In this document: piece by piece, positions 14,006 through 24,856 of the stretch | How the letters are laid out: each line of letters opens with the position of its first letter | Numbering within the stretch: the stretch's first letter is position 1 | NCBI GenBank assembly: GCA_035503715.1 | Contig: DATJTE010000017.1 | Span: 1-64,000, forward strand | DNA: 64,000 bases | Direction of reading: 5' to 3' | Origin: OAS926 sp035503715 | GTDB lineage: Bacteria; Pseudomonadota; Alphaproteobacteria; Rhizobiales; Rhizobiaceae | The notes under the pieces: generated by a model | Told to the model about the DNA's origin: nothing | Database searches by the model: none | What the model saw: the letters and a program-made list of their open reading frames with translations, nothing else | Translations under genes and position numbers: made by a program

Positions 14006-16012
14006 ATGAAAACCGTCAGCCGCTTCCCGCGCAAAGTCGTCGAATATCCGGACATGCTGATCACCATGCCAGACGGCTGCAGGCTGTCGGCGCGGGTGTG
14101 GATGCCGGACGATGCGACGAAACTGCCCGTGCCGGCGATCCTGGAACATCTGCCGTACCGCAAGCGCGACGGCACGGTCGCACGCGACAGCCTGACCCAT
14201 CCTTACTTCGCCGGGCATGGCTACGCCTGCATCCGCGTCGACATGCGCGGCAACGGCGATTCCGAAGGTCTGATGGCGGACGAATACACCGAGCAGGAGT
14301 TGAAGGACGCGGTGAATGTCATCGCCTGGGCCGCGGCGCAGCCCTGGTGCAACGGCAAGGTCGGCATGATGGGCATTTCCTGGGGCGGCTTCAATGCGCT
14401 GCAGGTGGCGGCCAAGCAGCCGCCGGCGCTGAAGGCGATCATCACACTCTGCTCGACAGACGACCGTTATGCCGACGATATTCATTACAAGGGTGGGCTG
14501 CTGCTCAACGAAAATATGGGCTGGGGCGCGACGATGCTCTCCTATTCGTCGCGCGCGCCGGACCCTGCGTTGCGCGGCGATGCGTGGCGGGAGATGTGGC
14601 TCGACCGGCTGGAGAACGAGCCGTTCCTGCCGGCGCTGTGGCTGAAGCACCAGACGCGCGACGCCTACTGGAAGCGCGGCTCCGTCTGCGAGGATTTCTC
14701 ACGCATCAATGCGAAAACCCTGGCGATCGGCGGTTGGGGTGACGCCTATAAGAACGCGGTGTCGCGGCTCGTCGAAGGGATCGGCGGCGACACCAAGGGC
14801 ATCGTCGGTCCCTGGATCCACAAATATCCGCATTTCGTCGTGCCGAACCCGGCAATCGGGTTCCTGCAGGAGGCGCTGCGCTGGTGGGATCGCTGGCTGA
14901 AGGACGCCAAAACAGGCGTCGAGGACGATCCGGCGATGCGGCTCTATCTGATGGACTCCGCACCGCCGAAAGACTGGTATGAGGAGCGGGAAGGGCGCTG
15001 GATCGCGGAAAAGAGCTGGCCGTCCGCGCGCATCCAGACGCAGACGTTCCACTTCGGCCATGGCGGTACGCTCGGCGATATCGTCAGCCCGATGCTGCCG
15101 CAGATGATCAACTCGCCGCAGGATTGCGGGCAGAATGGCGGCGAGTATTGCGCGATCTGGCTTGGGCCTGAGCTACCGGGCGACCAGCGGGCGGACGACG
15201 CCAAGTCGGTCTGTTTCGACACGGAGCCTTTGATGGAGACCGTGGATATTGTCGGCGGCCCCGTCGTGCGGCTTGTCATTTCCGCGGATCGGCCAAAGGC
15301 GATGCTGGCGGTGCGGCTCTGCGATGTTCATCCCGACGGCGCATCGACCCGCATCACCTACGGCGTGCTCAATCTCTGTCACAGAAACAGCCACGAGCGG
15401 CCGGAGAGCGTGGCGCGCGGCAAGTCGATGGAGATCGCGATCAGGCTCGACGACATCGCCTATCGCGTGCCGGTAGGGCATCGGCTTCGCGTCGCCATCT
15501 CGTCGACCTATTGGCCGCTGGTGTGGCCATCGCCGGAACCGGTTACCTTTACCCTGATCGCCGGCGCGCTCGATCTGCCGGCCCGGCCGCTTGCATCGGG
15601 CGCCGAAGCTGCGTTCGCTGCGCCGGAGGCCGCGCCCGCCTGGAAGCATGAGGTGGTTGAGAAGAGCAGCAACAGCCGACTGTGGTCCACGGACGACAAG
15701 ACCGGCATGGTGACGCTGACGATCGTCGACAATTTTGGGACCACGCGCGATCTGGATCACGGCCTGGTGCATTCGGGCGTCGCGCGGGAGAGCTGGTCCA
15801 TCCATCCGTCCGACCCGCTGTCTGCGTTCGGCGAGACGCACTGGACGCAGACCTATGCGCGTGACGGTTGGTCGATCCGGACGGAGACCTTCACGTCGAT
15901 GAAATCCGACCGCGCCAACTTTTTCCTGACCGGCCGGATCGAAGCCCATGAGGGTGAAGCGCTGATCTTCGAGCGCGACTTTGACGAAACAATCCCGCGC
16001 GGGTTCATCTGA
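14006..16012 (+). CDS. CocE/NonD family hydrolase
   Basis: A 668-residue alpha/beta hydrolase of the CocE/NonD group, which includes cocaine esterase, glutaryl-acylases and X-Pro dipeptidyl peptidases. The nucleophile is Ser125 in GISWGG, within an N-terminal X-Pro-peptidase-type domain (ILEHLPYRKRD, DMRGNGDSEG). The Asp and His of the triad should lie in GGWGDAYKNAV and GPWIHKYPH. A helical cap and a C-terminal jelly-roll domain follow (VGHRLRVAISSTYWPLVWPSP). No signal peptide is visible, so it is probably cytoplasmic. Start 14006 follows AGAGGG. It precedes the ABC importer genes by 150 bp on the same strand, suggesting it cleaves an ester or amide brought in by that importer. Confidence 0.87.
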   Translation: MKTVSRFPRKVVEYPDMLITMPDGCRLSARVWMPDDATKLPVPAILEHLPYRKRDGTVARDSLTHPYFAGHGYACIRVDMRGNGDSEGLMADEYTEQELKDAVNVIAWAAAQPWCNGKVGMMGISWGGFNALQVAAKQPPALKAIITLCSTDDRYADDIHYKGGLLLNENMGWGATMLSYSSRAPDPALRGDAWREMWLDRLENEPFLPALWLKHQTRDAYWKRGSVCEDFSRINAKTLAIGGWGDAYKNAVSRLVEGIGGDTKGIVGPWIHKYPHFVVPNPAIGFLQEALRWWDRWLKDAKTGVEDDPAMRLYLMDSAPPKDWYEEREGRWIAEKSWPSARIQTQTFHFGHGGTLGDIVSPMLPQMINSPQDCGQNGGEYCAIWLGPELPGDQRADDAKSVCFDTEPLMETVDIVGGPVVRLVISADRPKAMLAVRLCDVHPDGASTRITYGVLNLCHRNSHERPESVARGKSMEIAIRLDDIAYRVPVGHRLRVAISSTYWPLVWPSPEPVTFTLIAGALDLPARPLASGAEAAFAAPEAAPAWKHEVVEKSSNSRLWSTDDKTGMVTLTIVDNFGTTRDLDHGLVHSGVARESWSIHPSDPLSAFGETHWTQTYARDGWSIRTETFTSMKSDRANFFLTGRIEAHEGEALIFERDFDETIPRGFI

Positions 16013-16162
16013 GCCGGCTGAGAACTGATTTGTGCTGCATGCCATTTACGGCACCGAATGTCGTTTTCGGTCTTGCCGCACGGTCAGCTTGCCATCAATA
16101 TCGCTGGCACAAGAAACAATAAAAAACCCACTGGGGTCTCAAAACAGAGTGAGGAGCAGACA

Positions 16163-17752
16163 ATGTCCAGAGAATTGGATTTCCTGAGCCGTCGAGTCAT
16201 CGCCGGCCAGCTCAACCGTCGTGATTTTCTTGGCCGCGCCGCCGCACTTGGCGTCACCGCCACCTTCGCGAACTCGCTGCTGTCCAGCGCAGCCCTTGCC
16301 CAGACGCCCGTGAAGGGCGGCCTTCTTAAAGCCGGTATGGTCGGTGGCGAATCGACCAACACGCTCGATCCGGCGCTCGCTTTGACGCAGGTCATGTTCC
16401 TGTTCGGCAAGTGCTGGGGCGAATATCTGCTGGCAGTCAACCCGGACGGCTCGCTGCGCAACTGTATCGCGGAGGATTTCGGCTCGTCCGACGACGCCAA
16501 GGTGTGGACCTTCAAGATCCGCCAGGGCGTCGAGTTCCACAATGGCAAGACCGTCACGGCCGAGGATGTGGTTGCGACGCTCGAGCGTCATTCGGATGAG
16601 AACTCCAAGTCTGGTGCGCTCGGCGTCATGCGTGGCATCGAGTCGCTCAAGGCGAGCGGCAACGAGGTCATCGTCAGCCTCAAGGACGGCAACGCCGACC
16701 TTCCTTATCTGATGACCGACTACCATCTGATCATCCAGCCGAACGGCGGCAAGGACAATGCGGCCGAGGGCGTCAGCGCCGGTCCATACAAGGTGTCGGT
16801 CAACGAGCCGGGCGTGCGCCATGGCGGCGAGCGCTTCGCCAACTACTGGGACCAGGAGAACATGGGCTTCGTCGACCAGGTCGAAATCCTGGTCATCAAC
16901 GACGACACGGCCCGCATGGCGGCTCTCCAGGGCGGCCAGGTCGACATGATCAACAAGGTCGCGCCGAAGGTCATCGAGCTCATCAAGCGCGCGCCGGGCG
17001 TCACCATCCAGAACGCGTCGGGACCGGGCCAGTACGTCTTCGTCGCCCATTGCAACACGGCGCCGTTCGACAACAACGATCTGCGGATGGCGCTGAAGCT
17101 CGCGATCGACCGGCAGGAGATGGTCGACAAGATCCTGATGGGCTACGGCTCGATCGGCAACGACTTCCCGATCAACAACGCCTACCCGCTGTTCGCCGAC
17201 GATGTCGAGCAGCGCACCTTCGATCCGGAAAAGGCGAAGTTCCACTATCAGAAGTCGGGCCACAGCGGGCCGGTTGTCCTGCAGGTTTCCGACGCCGCCT
17301 TCCCGGGCGCCATCGACGCCGCGCAGCTCTACCAGCAGAGCGCGGCGAAGGCCGGCATCCAGCTCGAGATCAAGCGCGAGCCGGCGGACGGTTACTGGGA
17401 CGAGATCTGGAACAAGCAGCCATTCTGCGCGTCCTACTGGGGCGGACGGCCGACCCAGGACGGCATGTATTCGACAGCCTATCTGTCGACGGCGGACTGG
17501 AACGATACGCGCTTCAAGAACGAGAAGTTCGACCAGATCCTTATCCAGGCCCGCACCGAGACCGATCAGGACAAGCGCAAGGCCATGTATCGCGACATGG
17601 CGGTCATCGTCCGCGACGAGGGTGGCCTGATCCTGCCCATGTTCAATGACGTGATCGACGCGACCGGTCCGCGCGTTGCCGGCTACAAGACCGGCAAGAC
17701 GCACGAGCTGCGCGACGGCTACGCGCTGAATACCTGCTGGGTTGCTGGCTGA
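16163..17752 (+). CDS. ABC importer periplasmic substrate-binding protein (peptide/SBP5 family)
   Basis: A 529-residue SBP family 5 protein of the DppA/OppA type. It starts with a Tat-like signal (NRRDFLG at about residues 18-24, a hydrophobic stretch, and a likely cut after ALAQ). The mature body shows NTLDPALALTQ, the WTFKIRQGVEFHNGKTVTAEDVV block diagnostic of the family, ALKLAIDRQEMVDKIL and a C-terminal DMAVIVRDEGGLILPMF. The ATG at 16163 follows GAGGAG. The permeases follow within about 20 bp. Ligands of this family include peptides, nickel, opines and sugars; the real ligand is unknown here. Confidence 0.93.
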   Translation: MSRELDFLSRRVIAGQLNRRDFLGRAAALGVTATFANSLLSSAALAQTPVKGGLLKAGMVGGESTNTLDPALALTQVMFLFGKCWGEYLLAVNPDGSLRNCIAEDFGSSDDAKVWTFKIRQGVEFHNGKTVTAEDVVATLERHSDENSKSGALGVMRGIESLKASGNEVIVSLKDGNADLPYLMTDYHLIIQPNGGKDNAAEGVSAGPYKVSVNEPGVRHGGERFANYWDQENMGFVDQVEILVINDDTARMAALQGGQVDMINKVAPKVIELIKRAPGVTIQNASGPGQYVFVAHCNTAPFDNNDLRMALKLAIDRQEMVDKILMGYGSIGNDFPINNAYPLFADDVEQRTFDPEKAKFHYQKSGHSGPVVLQVSDAAFPGAIDAAQLYQQSAAKAGIQLEIKREPADGYWDEIWNKQPFCASYWGGRPTQDGMYSTAYLSTADWNDTRFKNEKFDQILIQARTETDQDKRKAMYRDMAVIVRDEGGLILPMFNDVIDATGPRVAGYKTGKTHELRDGYALNTCWVAG

Positions 17753-17768
17753 TCCGGGCCCAGTTGTC

Positions 17769-18725
17769 GTGGGCCCCGTCACTCGATTGATTGCCCAGCG
17801 CGTTGCGCTGGGCATCCTCCTCCTGTTCGCGGTATCGGTGCTCATCTTCGCCGGTACGCAGATTCTGCCGGGCGACGTTGCCCGGTCGATCCTCGGCCAG
17901 ACCGCCACTCCGGAGGCGGTCGCCAATCTCCGCGAGGAGATGGGGCTCAACGATCCCGCCTATATCCGCTACCTGCGCTGGCTCGGTGGCGTCGTCACCG
18001 GCGATCTCGGCACGGCGCTGTCGAATGGACAGGACATCGCGACCTCGCTCGGCGGGCGGCTGTGGAACACATTGTTCCTGGCGTTCTGGGCGGCAGTTGT
18101 GTCGGTTCCGCTCGCAATCCTGCTCGGCCTGCTTGCAGTCCGTTACCGTAACACCTGGGTCGACAAGACCATCTCCGGTTTTGCGCTCGCATCGACGTCG
18201 CTGCCGGAATTCTTCATCGGCTATCTGCTGATCTTTTTCGTCGCCGTGAAGTTGCAATGGCTGCCGTCGATCTCGACCGTATATGACGGCATGCCGTTCC
18301 TGGACAAAATGAAGGCGATCACCTTGCCGGCGATGGCGCTGGTGCTGGTGGTGCTGGCGCACATGATGCGTATGACGCGCGCGGCGATCCTCAACGTCAT
18401 GCAATCGGCCTATATCGAAACGGCGGAACTGAAAGGCCTGTCGCCATTCCAGATCATCCGCCGCCACGCGTTTCCGAATGCGATCGCGCCGGTGATCAAT
18501 GTGGTGACGCTGAACCTCGCCTTCCTGGTGGTCGGCGTCGTCGTGATCGAGGTGATCTTCGTTTATCCGGGCATGGGGCAGTACCTCGTCGACCATGTGT
18601 CGAAGCGGGACGTGCCGGTGGTGCAGGCCGTCGGCCTGATCTTCGCCGCCGTCTATATCGGCCTGAACATCGTGGCGGACGTCGCCTCTATACTCACCAA
18701 TCCGCGCCTGCGGCATCCGCGCTAG
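17769..18725 (+). CDS. ABC importer permease 1 (DppB-like)
   Basis: A permease of about 318 residues with an N-terminal segment (RLIAQRVALGILLLFAVSVLIF) followed by the periplasmic PGDVARSILGQ loop typical of DppB/OppB proteins. Roughly six membrane spans follow, with the cytoplasmic EAA loop AYIETAELKGLSPFQII contacting the ATPase and the family ending VFVYPGMGQYLVD. The start is uncertain: GTG at 17769 is taken because it fits the family N-terminus, while a TTG at 17742 overlaps the preceding gene. It pairs with the next permease to form the channel. Confidence 0.9.
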   Translation: MGPVTRLIAQRVALGILLLFAVSVLIFAGTQILPGDVARSILGQTATPEAVANLREEMGLNDPAYIRYLRWLGGVVTGDLGTALSNGQDIATSLGGRLWNTLFLAFWAAVVSVPLAILLGLLAVRYRNTWVDKTISGFALASTSLPEFFIGYLLIFFVAVKLQWLPSISTVYDGMPFLDKMKAITLPAMALVLVVLAHMMRMTRAAILNVMQSAYIETAELKGLSPFQIIRRHAFPNAIAPVINVVTLNLAFLVVGVVVIEVIFVYPGMGQYLVDHVSKRDVPVVQAVGLIFAAVYIGLNIVADVASILTNPRLRHPR

Positions 18726-18734
18726 GAGGGAAGC

Positions 18735-19559
18735 GTGCTGAGCTTGAGACGCATGCCCATCGGCGCGGCGGCTGGGTTGTTCGTGACCGCGCTTTTCGTC
18801 ATCGCAGCGGTCTTCGCGCCGCTGCTGGCCCCTTACGGCAAGGCGGAGATCGTCGGCGCGGTGTGGGAACCGATGTCGGACACGTTCTGGCTCGGCACCG
18901 ACAATCTCGGCCGCGACCTGTTGACCCGCATGATCTATGGGGCCAGGACAACGATCCTGATCGCCTCGATGGCGACGGCGATCTCCTTCATCCTTGGCTC
19001 GGTGCTTGGCTTCGCTGCCGCGGTCATGGGCGGCTGGTTCGACACGCTGATGTCGCGTTTCGTCGACCTGCTGATGGCGATCCCGACGCTGATCTTCGGG
19101 CTGGTGGTGCTCTCGGTTCTCCCGACGACCGTCATCACGCTGATCCTCGTCATGGGCATTCTCGACGCGACGCGCGTGTATCGCCTGTCGCGCGCCGTGG
19201 CGGCCGACATCAATGTCATGGACTATGTGGAGGCGGCCAAGCTGCGCGGCGAAGGGCGGAGCTGGATCATCTTCCGCGAGATCCTGCCCAATGCGCTGTC
19301 GCCGCTCGTCTCCGAACTCGGCCTGCGCTTCATCTACGCCGTGCTGTTCCTCTCGGCACTCTCCTTCCTCGGCCTCGGCGTCCAGCCGCCGGAAGCCGAC
19401 TGGGGCGGCATGGTGAAGGAGAACAAGGACGGCATCGTCTTCGGCATCCCGGCAGCGCTCATTCCGGCCGCCGCGATCGCCGCACTCGCCATTTCCGTCA
19501 ATCTGGTTGCCGACTGGATTCTCAACCGCACCACCAGCCTAAAGGGAGGGCGTGGCTGA
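18735..19559 (+). CDS. ABC importer permease 2 (DppC-like)
   Basis: A 274-residue permease beginning with a GTG codon behind a strong AGGAGGG. The first membrane span (GAAAGLFVTALFVIAAVFAPLLAPYG) is followed by FWLGTDNLGRDLLTRMIYGART, the signature of DppC/OppC subunits. The EAA loop is DYVEAAKLRGEGRSWIIF, and the C-terminus has SALSFLGLGVQPPEADWG. The stop codon shares one base with the ATPase start (TGATG), so translation is coupled. Confidence 0.93.
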   Translation: MLSLRRMPIGAAAGLFVTALFVIAAVFAPLLAPYGKAEIVGAVWEPMSDTFWLGTDNLGRDLLTRMIYGARTTILIASMATAISFILGSVLGFAAAVMGGWFDTLMSRFVDLLMAIPTLIFGLVVLSVLPTTVITLILVMGILDATRVYRLSRAVAADINVMDYVEAAKLRGEGRSWIIFREILPNALSPLVSELGLRFIYAVLFLSALSFLGLGVQPPEADWGGMVKENKDGIVFGIPAALIPAAAIAALAISVNLVADWILNRTTSLKGGRG

Positions 19560-21232
19560 TGGCCAGGGCAGCTGCAGGGCGCGTCGAGCATAAGCAGGAC
19601 AACATCCTGCTCGACATCCGCGATCTGAAAATCGAAGCGACGGTCTATCCGCCGGGCGGCAGCCCGACGAACGTCGTCATCGTCGATGGCGTCTCCTTGA
19701 CGCTCGAGCGCGGCAAGGTGCTCGGACTGATCGGCGAATCCGGCGCCGGTAAATCGACCATCGGTCTGTCTTCCATGGGATATGGCCGCGGCGGCGTGCG
19801 CATTACCGAAGGCCAGGTGATCCTCAACGGCCGCGACATTCTCGAGGGAGGCAAACCGGTGCTGCGCAAGATACGCGGCCGCGAGGTCTGCTATGTCGCG
19901 CAATCCGCGGCTGCGGCGTTCAACCCGGCGCACCGGCTGATGGACCAGGTTGTCGAGGCGGCGCTTCAGCATGGTGTAGCCAAGCGATCCGAGCTGGAGC
20001 AGCGCGCGGTCAATCTGTTCCGCAAGCTCAGCCTGCCGAACCCGGAAACGATCGGCGAGCGTTATCCGCACCAGGTGTCGGGTGGCCAGCTCCAGCGCGT
20101 GATGACGGCAATGGCGCTGTGTTCGGAACCGGACCTCATCGTCTTCGACGAGCCAACCACGGCGCTTGACGTGACGACGCAGATCGACGTGCTGGCGGCG
20201 ATCAAGGATGCGATCCGCGACACCGGCGTCGCGGCGCTCTACATCACGCACGACCTCGCCGTCGTCGCGCAGGTGTCGGACGAGATCATGGTGCTGCGCC
20301 ATGGCAAGCTGGTCGAATGGGGCGGTACGCGGCAGATCATCAAGGAACCGCGGCAGGCCTACACCAATGCGCTCGTGTCGATGCACCACATCGAACATCA
20401 GCAAAAGCAGCCGGGCACAAACGCCATTCTCTCCGTGAAGAACGTCACCGCTGCTTATGGCGGCGGCAAGGTGAAGGTGCTGAAGAATGTCAGCGTCGAC
20501 ATTTTTTCAGGCCAGACGCTCGCCGTGGTGGGTGAATCCGGCTCCGGCAAATCGACGCTGGCGCGTGCCGTCACCGGGCTGTTGCCGCCGGAACAGGGCA
20601 GCGTCACCTTCGACGGCCGCCAGCTCTCCAACGCGCTGCGCGACCGGCCAAAGGAGGATCTGCGGCAATTGCAGATGATCTACCAGATGGCCGACGTCGC
20701 GATGAACCCGCGCCAGACGGTCGGCACGATCATCGGCCGGCCGCTGGAGTTCTATTTCGGTATGAGGGGCGCGGAGCGCGATGCGCACGTCGCCGAACTG
20801 CTCGAGAAGATCGAGATGGGGAAGGGCTTTGTCGATCGCTACCCGGCGGAGCTCTCGGGCGGGCAGAAGCAGCGCGTCTGCATCGCGCGGGCGCTTGCCG
20901 CGAAGCCGAAGCTGATCATCTGCGACGAGGTGACCAGCGCGCTTGATCCGCTCGTGGCGCACGGCATCCTGAAGCTGCTGCTCGACCTTCAGGAGCAGGA
21001 GGGTGTCGCCTACATGTTCATCACGCATGATCTGGCGACGGTGAAGTCGATCGCCGATTCCATCGCGGTGATGTATCGCGGCGAGGTGGTGCGCTACGGC
21101 CCGAAGAGCGAGGTGCTGGCACCGCCCTTCGACGACTACACCGACCTATTGCTCTCCTCCGTGCCGGAAATGGAGCTGGGCTGGCTGGAGAAGGCGATCA
21201 AGGGCCGGCGTATGGAGGCGGCGGGGAATTAA
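19559..21232 (+). CDS. ABC importer ATPase, two fused nucleotide-binding domains (DppD-DppF type)
   Basis: A 557-residue tandem ATPase. Domain 1 has Walker A GESGAGKST, signature VSGGQLQR, Walker B LIVFDEPTTALD and switch THD. Domain 2, from about residue 285, has Walker A GESGSGKST, signature LSGGQKQR and LIICDEVTSALD. Both domains retain the residues for ATP hydrolysis. Fusing the two peptide-transporter ATPases in one chain is common in rhizobia. In domain 2 the Walker B runs into Glu-Val rather than the usual Glu-Pro, and a MADVAMNPR stretch replaces the common Q-loop dipeptide pattern. Confidence 0.92.
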   Translation: MARAAAGRVEHKQDNILLDIRDLKIEATVYPPGGSPTNVVIVDGVSLTLERGKVLGLIGESGAGKSTIGLSSMGYGRGGVRITEGQVILNGRDILEGGKPVLRKIRGREVCYVAQSAAAAFNPAHRLMDQVVEAALQHGVAKRSELEQRAVNLFRKLSLPNPETIGERYPHQVSGGQLQRVMTAMALCSEPDLIVFDEPTTALDVTTQIDVLAAIKDAIRDTGVAALYITHDLAVVAQVSDEIMVLRHGKLVEWGGTRQIIKEPRQAYTNALVSMHHIEHQQKQPGTNAILSVKNVTAAYGGGKVKVLKNVSVDIFSGQTLAVVGESGSGKSTLARAVTGLLPPEQGSVTFDGRQLSNALRDRPKEDLRQLQMIYQMADVAMNPRQTVGTIIGRPLEFYFGMRGAERDAHVAELLEKIEMGKGFVDRYPAELSGGQKQRVCIARALAAKPKLIICDEVTSALDPLVAHGILKLLLDLQEQEGVAYMFITHDLATVKSIADSIAVMYRGEVVRYGPKSEVLAPPFDDYTDLLLSSVPEMELGWLEKAIKGRRMEAAGN

Positions 21233-21240
21233 CCCGTCAG

Positions 21241-22080
21241 ATGCCTTTGAAATCCAAGCTTCTCCTCATCATCCTCGATGGCGTGCCGCTCAGAAACTGG
21301 CGGCGACTGTTCGGCAATCTCGAAGGCTGGGTGCAGTCCGGCGAAGCGCAGGTCTGGACTATGCGGTCGGTTCTGCCCTCGACCTCGGCCTGCTGTTACG
21401 CCTCGATCCACACGGGCGTGCCGCCGCAGGAGCACGGCATAAGATCGAACGAGCAGCGGTTCCGAGTCGACTTTCCGGACCTGTTTTCCGAGATCGCCAA
21501 GGCCGGCGGCAAGACGGGCGCGGTGACGCATTCCTACTGGTCGGAATTCTTCAACCGATATCCCTTCGATTTCGTCCGCGACATCGAATATGACGAGCCC
21601 GGCGGGCCGATCACGCATGGCCGCTTCCACACGATGACCGGCTACAACCACAAGAACCAGATGACGCCGGCGGACACCGATCTGTTCGCGACGCTCACCA
21701 TGCTGACAAAACGGTTCGGTATCGACTACGGCATCCTGCACACATGCACGCTGGACTCGATGGGGCATCGCTACGGACATGACTGCATCGAGATGGACCA
21801 CGCGTGTTACGCGATGGACGGGATGCTGGCAGCCTTCCTGCCGCTGTGGCTGGCGGATGGCTACGAGGTGATCGTCACCGCCGATCATGGCCAGACCGAC
21901 CGCGGCCACCATGGCGGCCGCGAGAGCGAGCAGCAGGATTTCGCGCTCTATTATCTCGGCCAGGGAAAAGGACCGAAGGCGGACGCGCTGCTCGATCAGC
22001 TTCAACTCGCGCCGACGATCCTGAAGCGGCTCGGCGTGGCCGTGCCAAATACGATGAAGGCAAAGCCGTTCCTGCGCTGA
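21241..22080 (+). CDS. type I phosphodiesterase/nucleotide pyrophosphatase family protein
   Basis: A 279-residue alkaline-phosphatase-superfamily protein. Metal-binding positions are visible: LLIILDGVPLRNW (first Asp), SVLPSTSACCYASIHTGVPP (the nucleophilic Thr or Ser region), CTLDSMGHRYGHD and VTADHGQTDRGHHGG (Asp-His and His ligands). No signal peptide is seen. It starts 8 bp after the ABC ATPase and is therefore probably the last gene of the importer operon. It may release phosphate, or a phospho-head group, from an imported phosphodiester or phosphonate. The substrate is not predictable; the family also includes phosphonoacetate hydrolases. Confidence 0.82.
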   Translation: MPLKSKLLLIILDGVPLRNWRRLFGNLEGWVQSGEAQVWTMRSVLPSTSACCYASIHTGVPPQEHGIRSNEQRFRVDFPDLFSEIAKAGGKTGAVTHSYWSEFFNRYPFDFVRDIEYDEPGGPITHGRFHTMTGYNHKNQMTPADTDLFATLTMLTKRFGIDYGILHTCTLDSMGHRYGHDCIEMDHACYAMDGMLAAFLPLWLADGYEVIVTADHGQTDRGHHGGRESEQQDFALYYLGQGKGPKADALLDQLQLAPTILKRLGVAVPNTMKAKPFLR

Positions 22081-22092
22081 GCGGCGAAGCGC

Positions 22093-23555
<1,463 letters not shown>

Positions 23556-23556
<1 letters not shown>

Positions 23557-24791
23557 CAGAACAGAACCATCTGCTGCGGCTGAGGTTTCAGCCTATCGCG
23601 CAGCCTCGTATCGTCCACGAGCTTCGTCGGCGCCCAGCCTTCCGCGACGATGAATGGCCGGATCTTGGCAATCGAGGCGGAGAGGCGGCCGACATCTTCC
23701 AGCCGCAGCCGGCGATAGCGTCGCGTCTGAAGGATGCGCACCACGGCCTTGTTGCCGAGACCTGGCACTCGTAACAGCATCTCCTTCGACGCGCGATTCA
23801 CGTCGACCGGAAACCGGCCGCGGTGTTGCAATGCCCAGGCGAGTTTGGGATCGATCTCGAGGTCGAGCATGCCGGTCGAGCTGCCGGCCAAAATTTCCTT
23901 TTGGTCAAAACCGTAAAAGCGCATCAGCCAGTCGGCCTGGTAAAGCCGATGCTCACGCATCAGCGGCGGCTTTTTCGAAGGCAGGGCGGACGAAGAATCC
24001 GGAATCGGACTGAAGGCGGAATAGTAGACGCGCCGCAAATGGTAGCTGCCGTAGAGCCGCGCGCTGGTGGAGAGGATCGTGTCGTCAGAGGCACCATCCG
24101 CGCCGACGATCATCTGCGTCGACTGCCCACCCGGCGCGAAGCGGCGCGCGCGTTTGGTCTTCAGCGTGGGCTCGGCAAAATCCTCCAGCTTGCGGCGCAG
24201 CGACGCCATGGAAAGGCGGATCGTGTCGGGCCGCTTTTCGGGCGCGAGCGCGTTCAAGCCTTCATCGGTAGGCAGTTCGACATTGATCGACAGCCGGTCT
24301 GCATATGTGCCGGCCATCTCGACCAGTTCGTCCGAGCACTCGGGAATGGTTTTCAGGTGAATATAGCCGCCGAATTTTTTGTCCTCGCGCAGGCGCCGTG
24401 CGACCTCGACCATTTCGCCCATCGTTTCGTCGGGCGAGCGGATCACGCCGGAGGACAGGAACAGGCCTTCGATGTAGTTGCGCTTGTAGAACTCGACGGT
24501 GAGCTGGACGACTTCATCGACCGTGAAGCGCGCGCGGCGGACATTTGATGACGAGCGGTTGATGCAGTAGCTGCAGTCGTAAATGCAGAAATTCGTCAGC
24601 AGGATTTTGAGGAGCGAGATACAGCGGCCATCCGGCGCGTAGGAATGGCAGATGCCCATGCCTTCGGTGGAGCCGATGCCGCCCGATTTCAGCGAATCAC
24701 GCTTCGCGGCGCCCGAAGAGGCGCAAGAGGCGTCGTATTTCGCGGCATCCGAAAGAATCGCCAGCTTTTCACGAATGGTGAGCGCAGCCAT
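23556..24791 (-). CDS. putative DNA modification/repair radical SAM protein (UDG-linked)
   Basis: A 411-residue radical SAM protein of the family that travels with DUF4130-UDG proteins. The [4Fe-4S] motif CIYDCSYC gives Cys69, Cys73 and Cys76. Before it lie CHSYAPDGRCISLLKILLTNF and an N-terminal KYDASCASSG; the barrel continues with LFLSSGVIRSPDET and INVELPTDEGL. The C-terminus has a helix-hairpin-helix DNA-binding motif (ASKEMLLRVPGLGNKAVVRIL). The reaction catalysed is unknown; a role in DNA lesion repair or base modification is inferred from the HhH motif and the partner. It is first in the operon, with a LexA-type box 2 to 16 bp before its start. Confidence 0.9.
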
Positions 24792-24792
24792 T

Positions 24793-24807
24793 CGTTCATG
24801 ATATGTT
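24793..24807. promoter_or_regulatory. Candidate LexA (SOS) operator before the radical SAM-UdgX operon
   Basis: GTTC at 24793-24796 and GTTC at 24804-24807 are separated by exactly 7 bp, which is the alphaproteobacterial LexA pattern GTTC-N7-GTTC. It lies directly upstream of the radical SAM start codon, where LexA binding would block transcription or early elongation. The match is exact but short, and function is inferred. Confidence 0.65.
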
Positions 24808-24856
24808 CTTTCGGAAAGCTGCGCTATTAAATTTGACAGCTCGCGCGGCAGCGGAA

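Noticed and set aside
16139..17950. 603-codon open frame on the - strand
   Set aside because: Antisense to the ABC substrate-binding protein gene, whose family motifs are unmistakable; typical GC-driven shadow.
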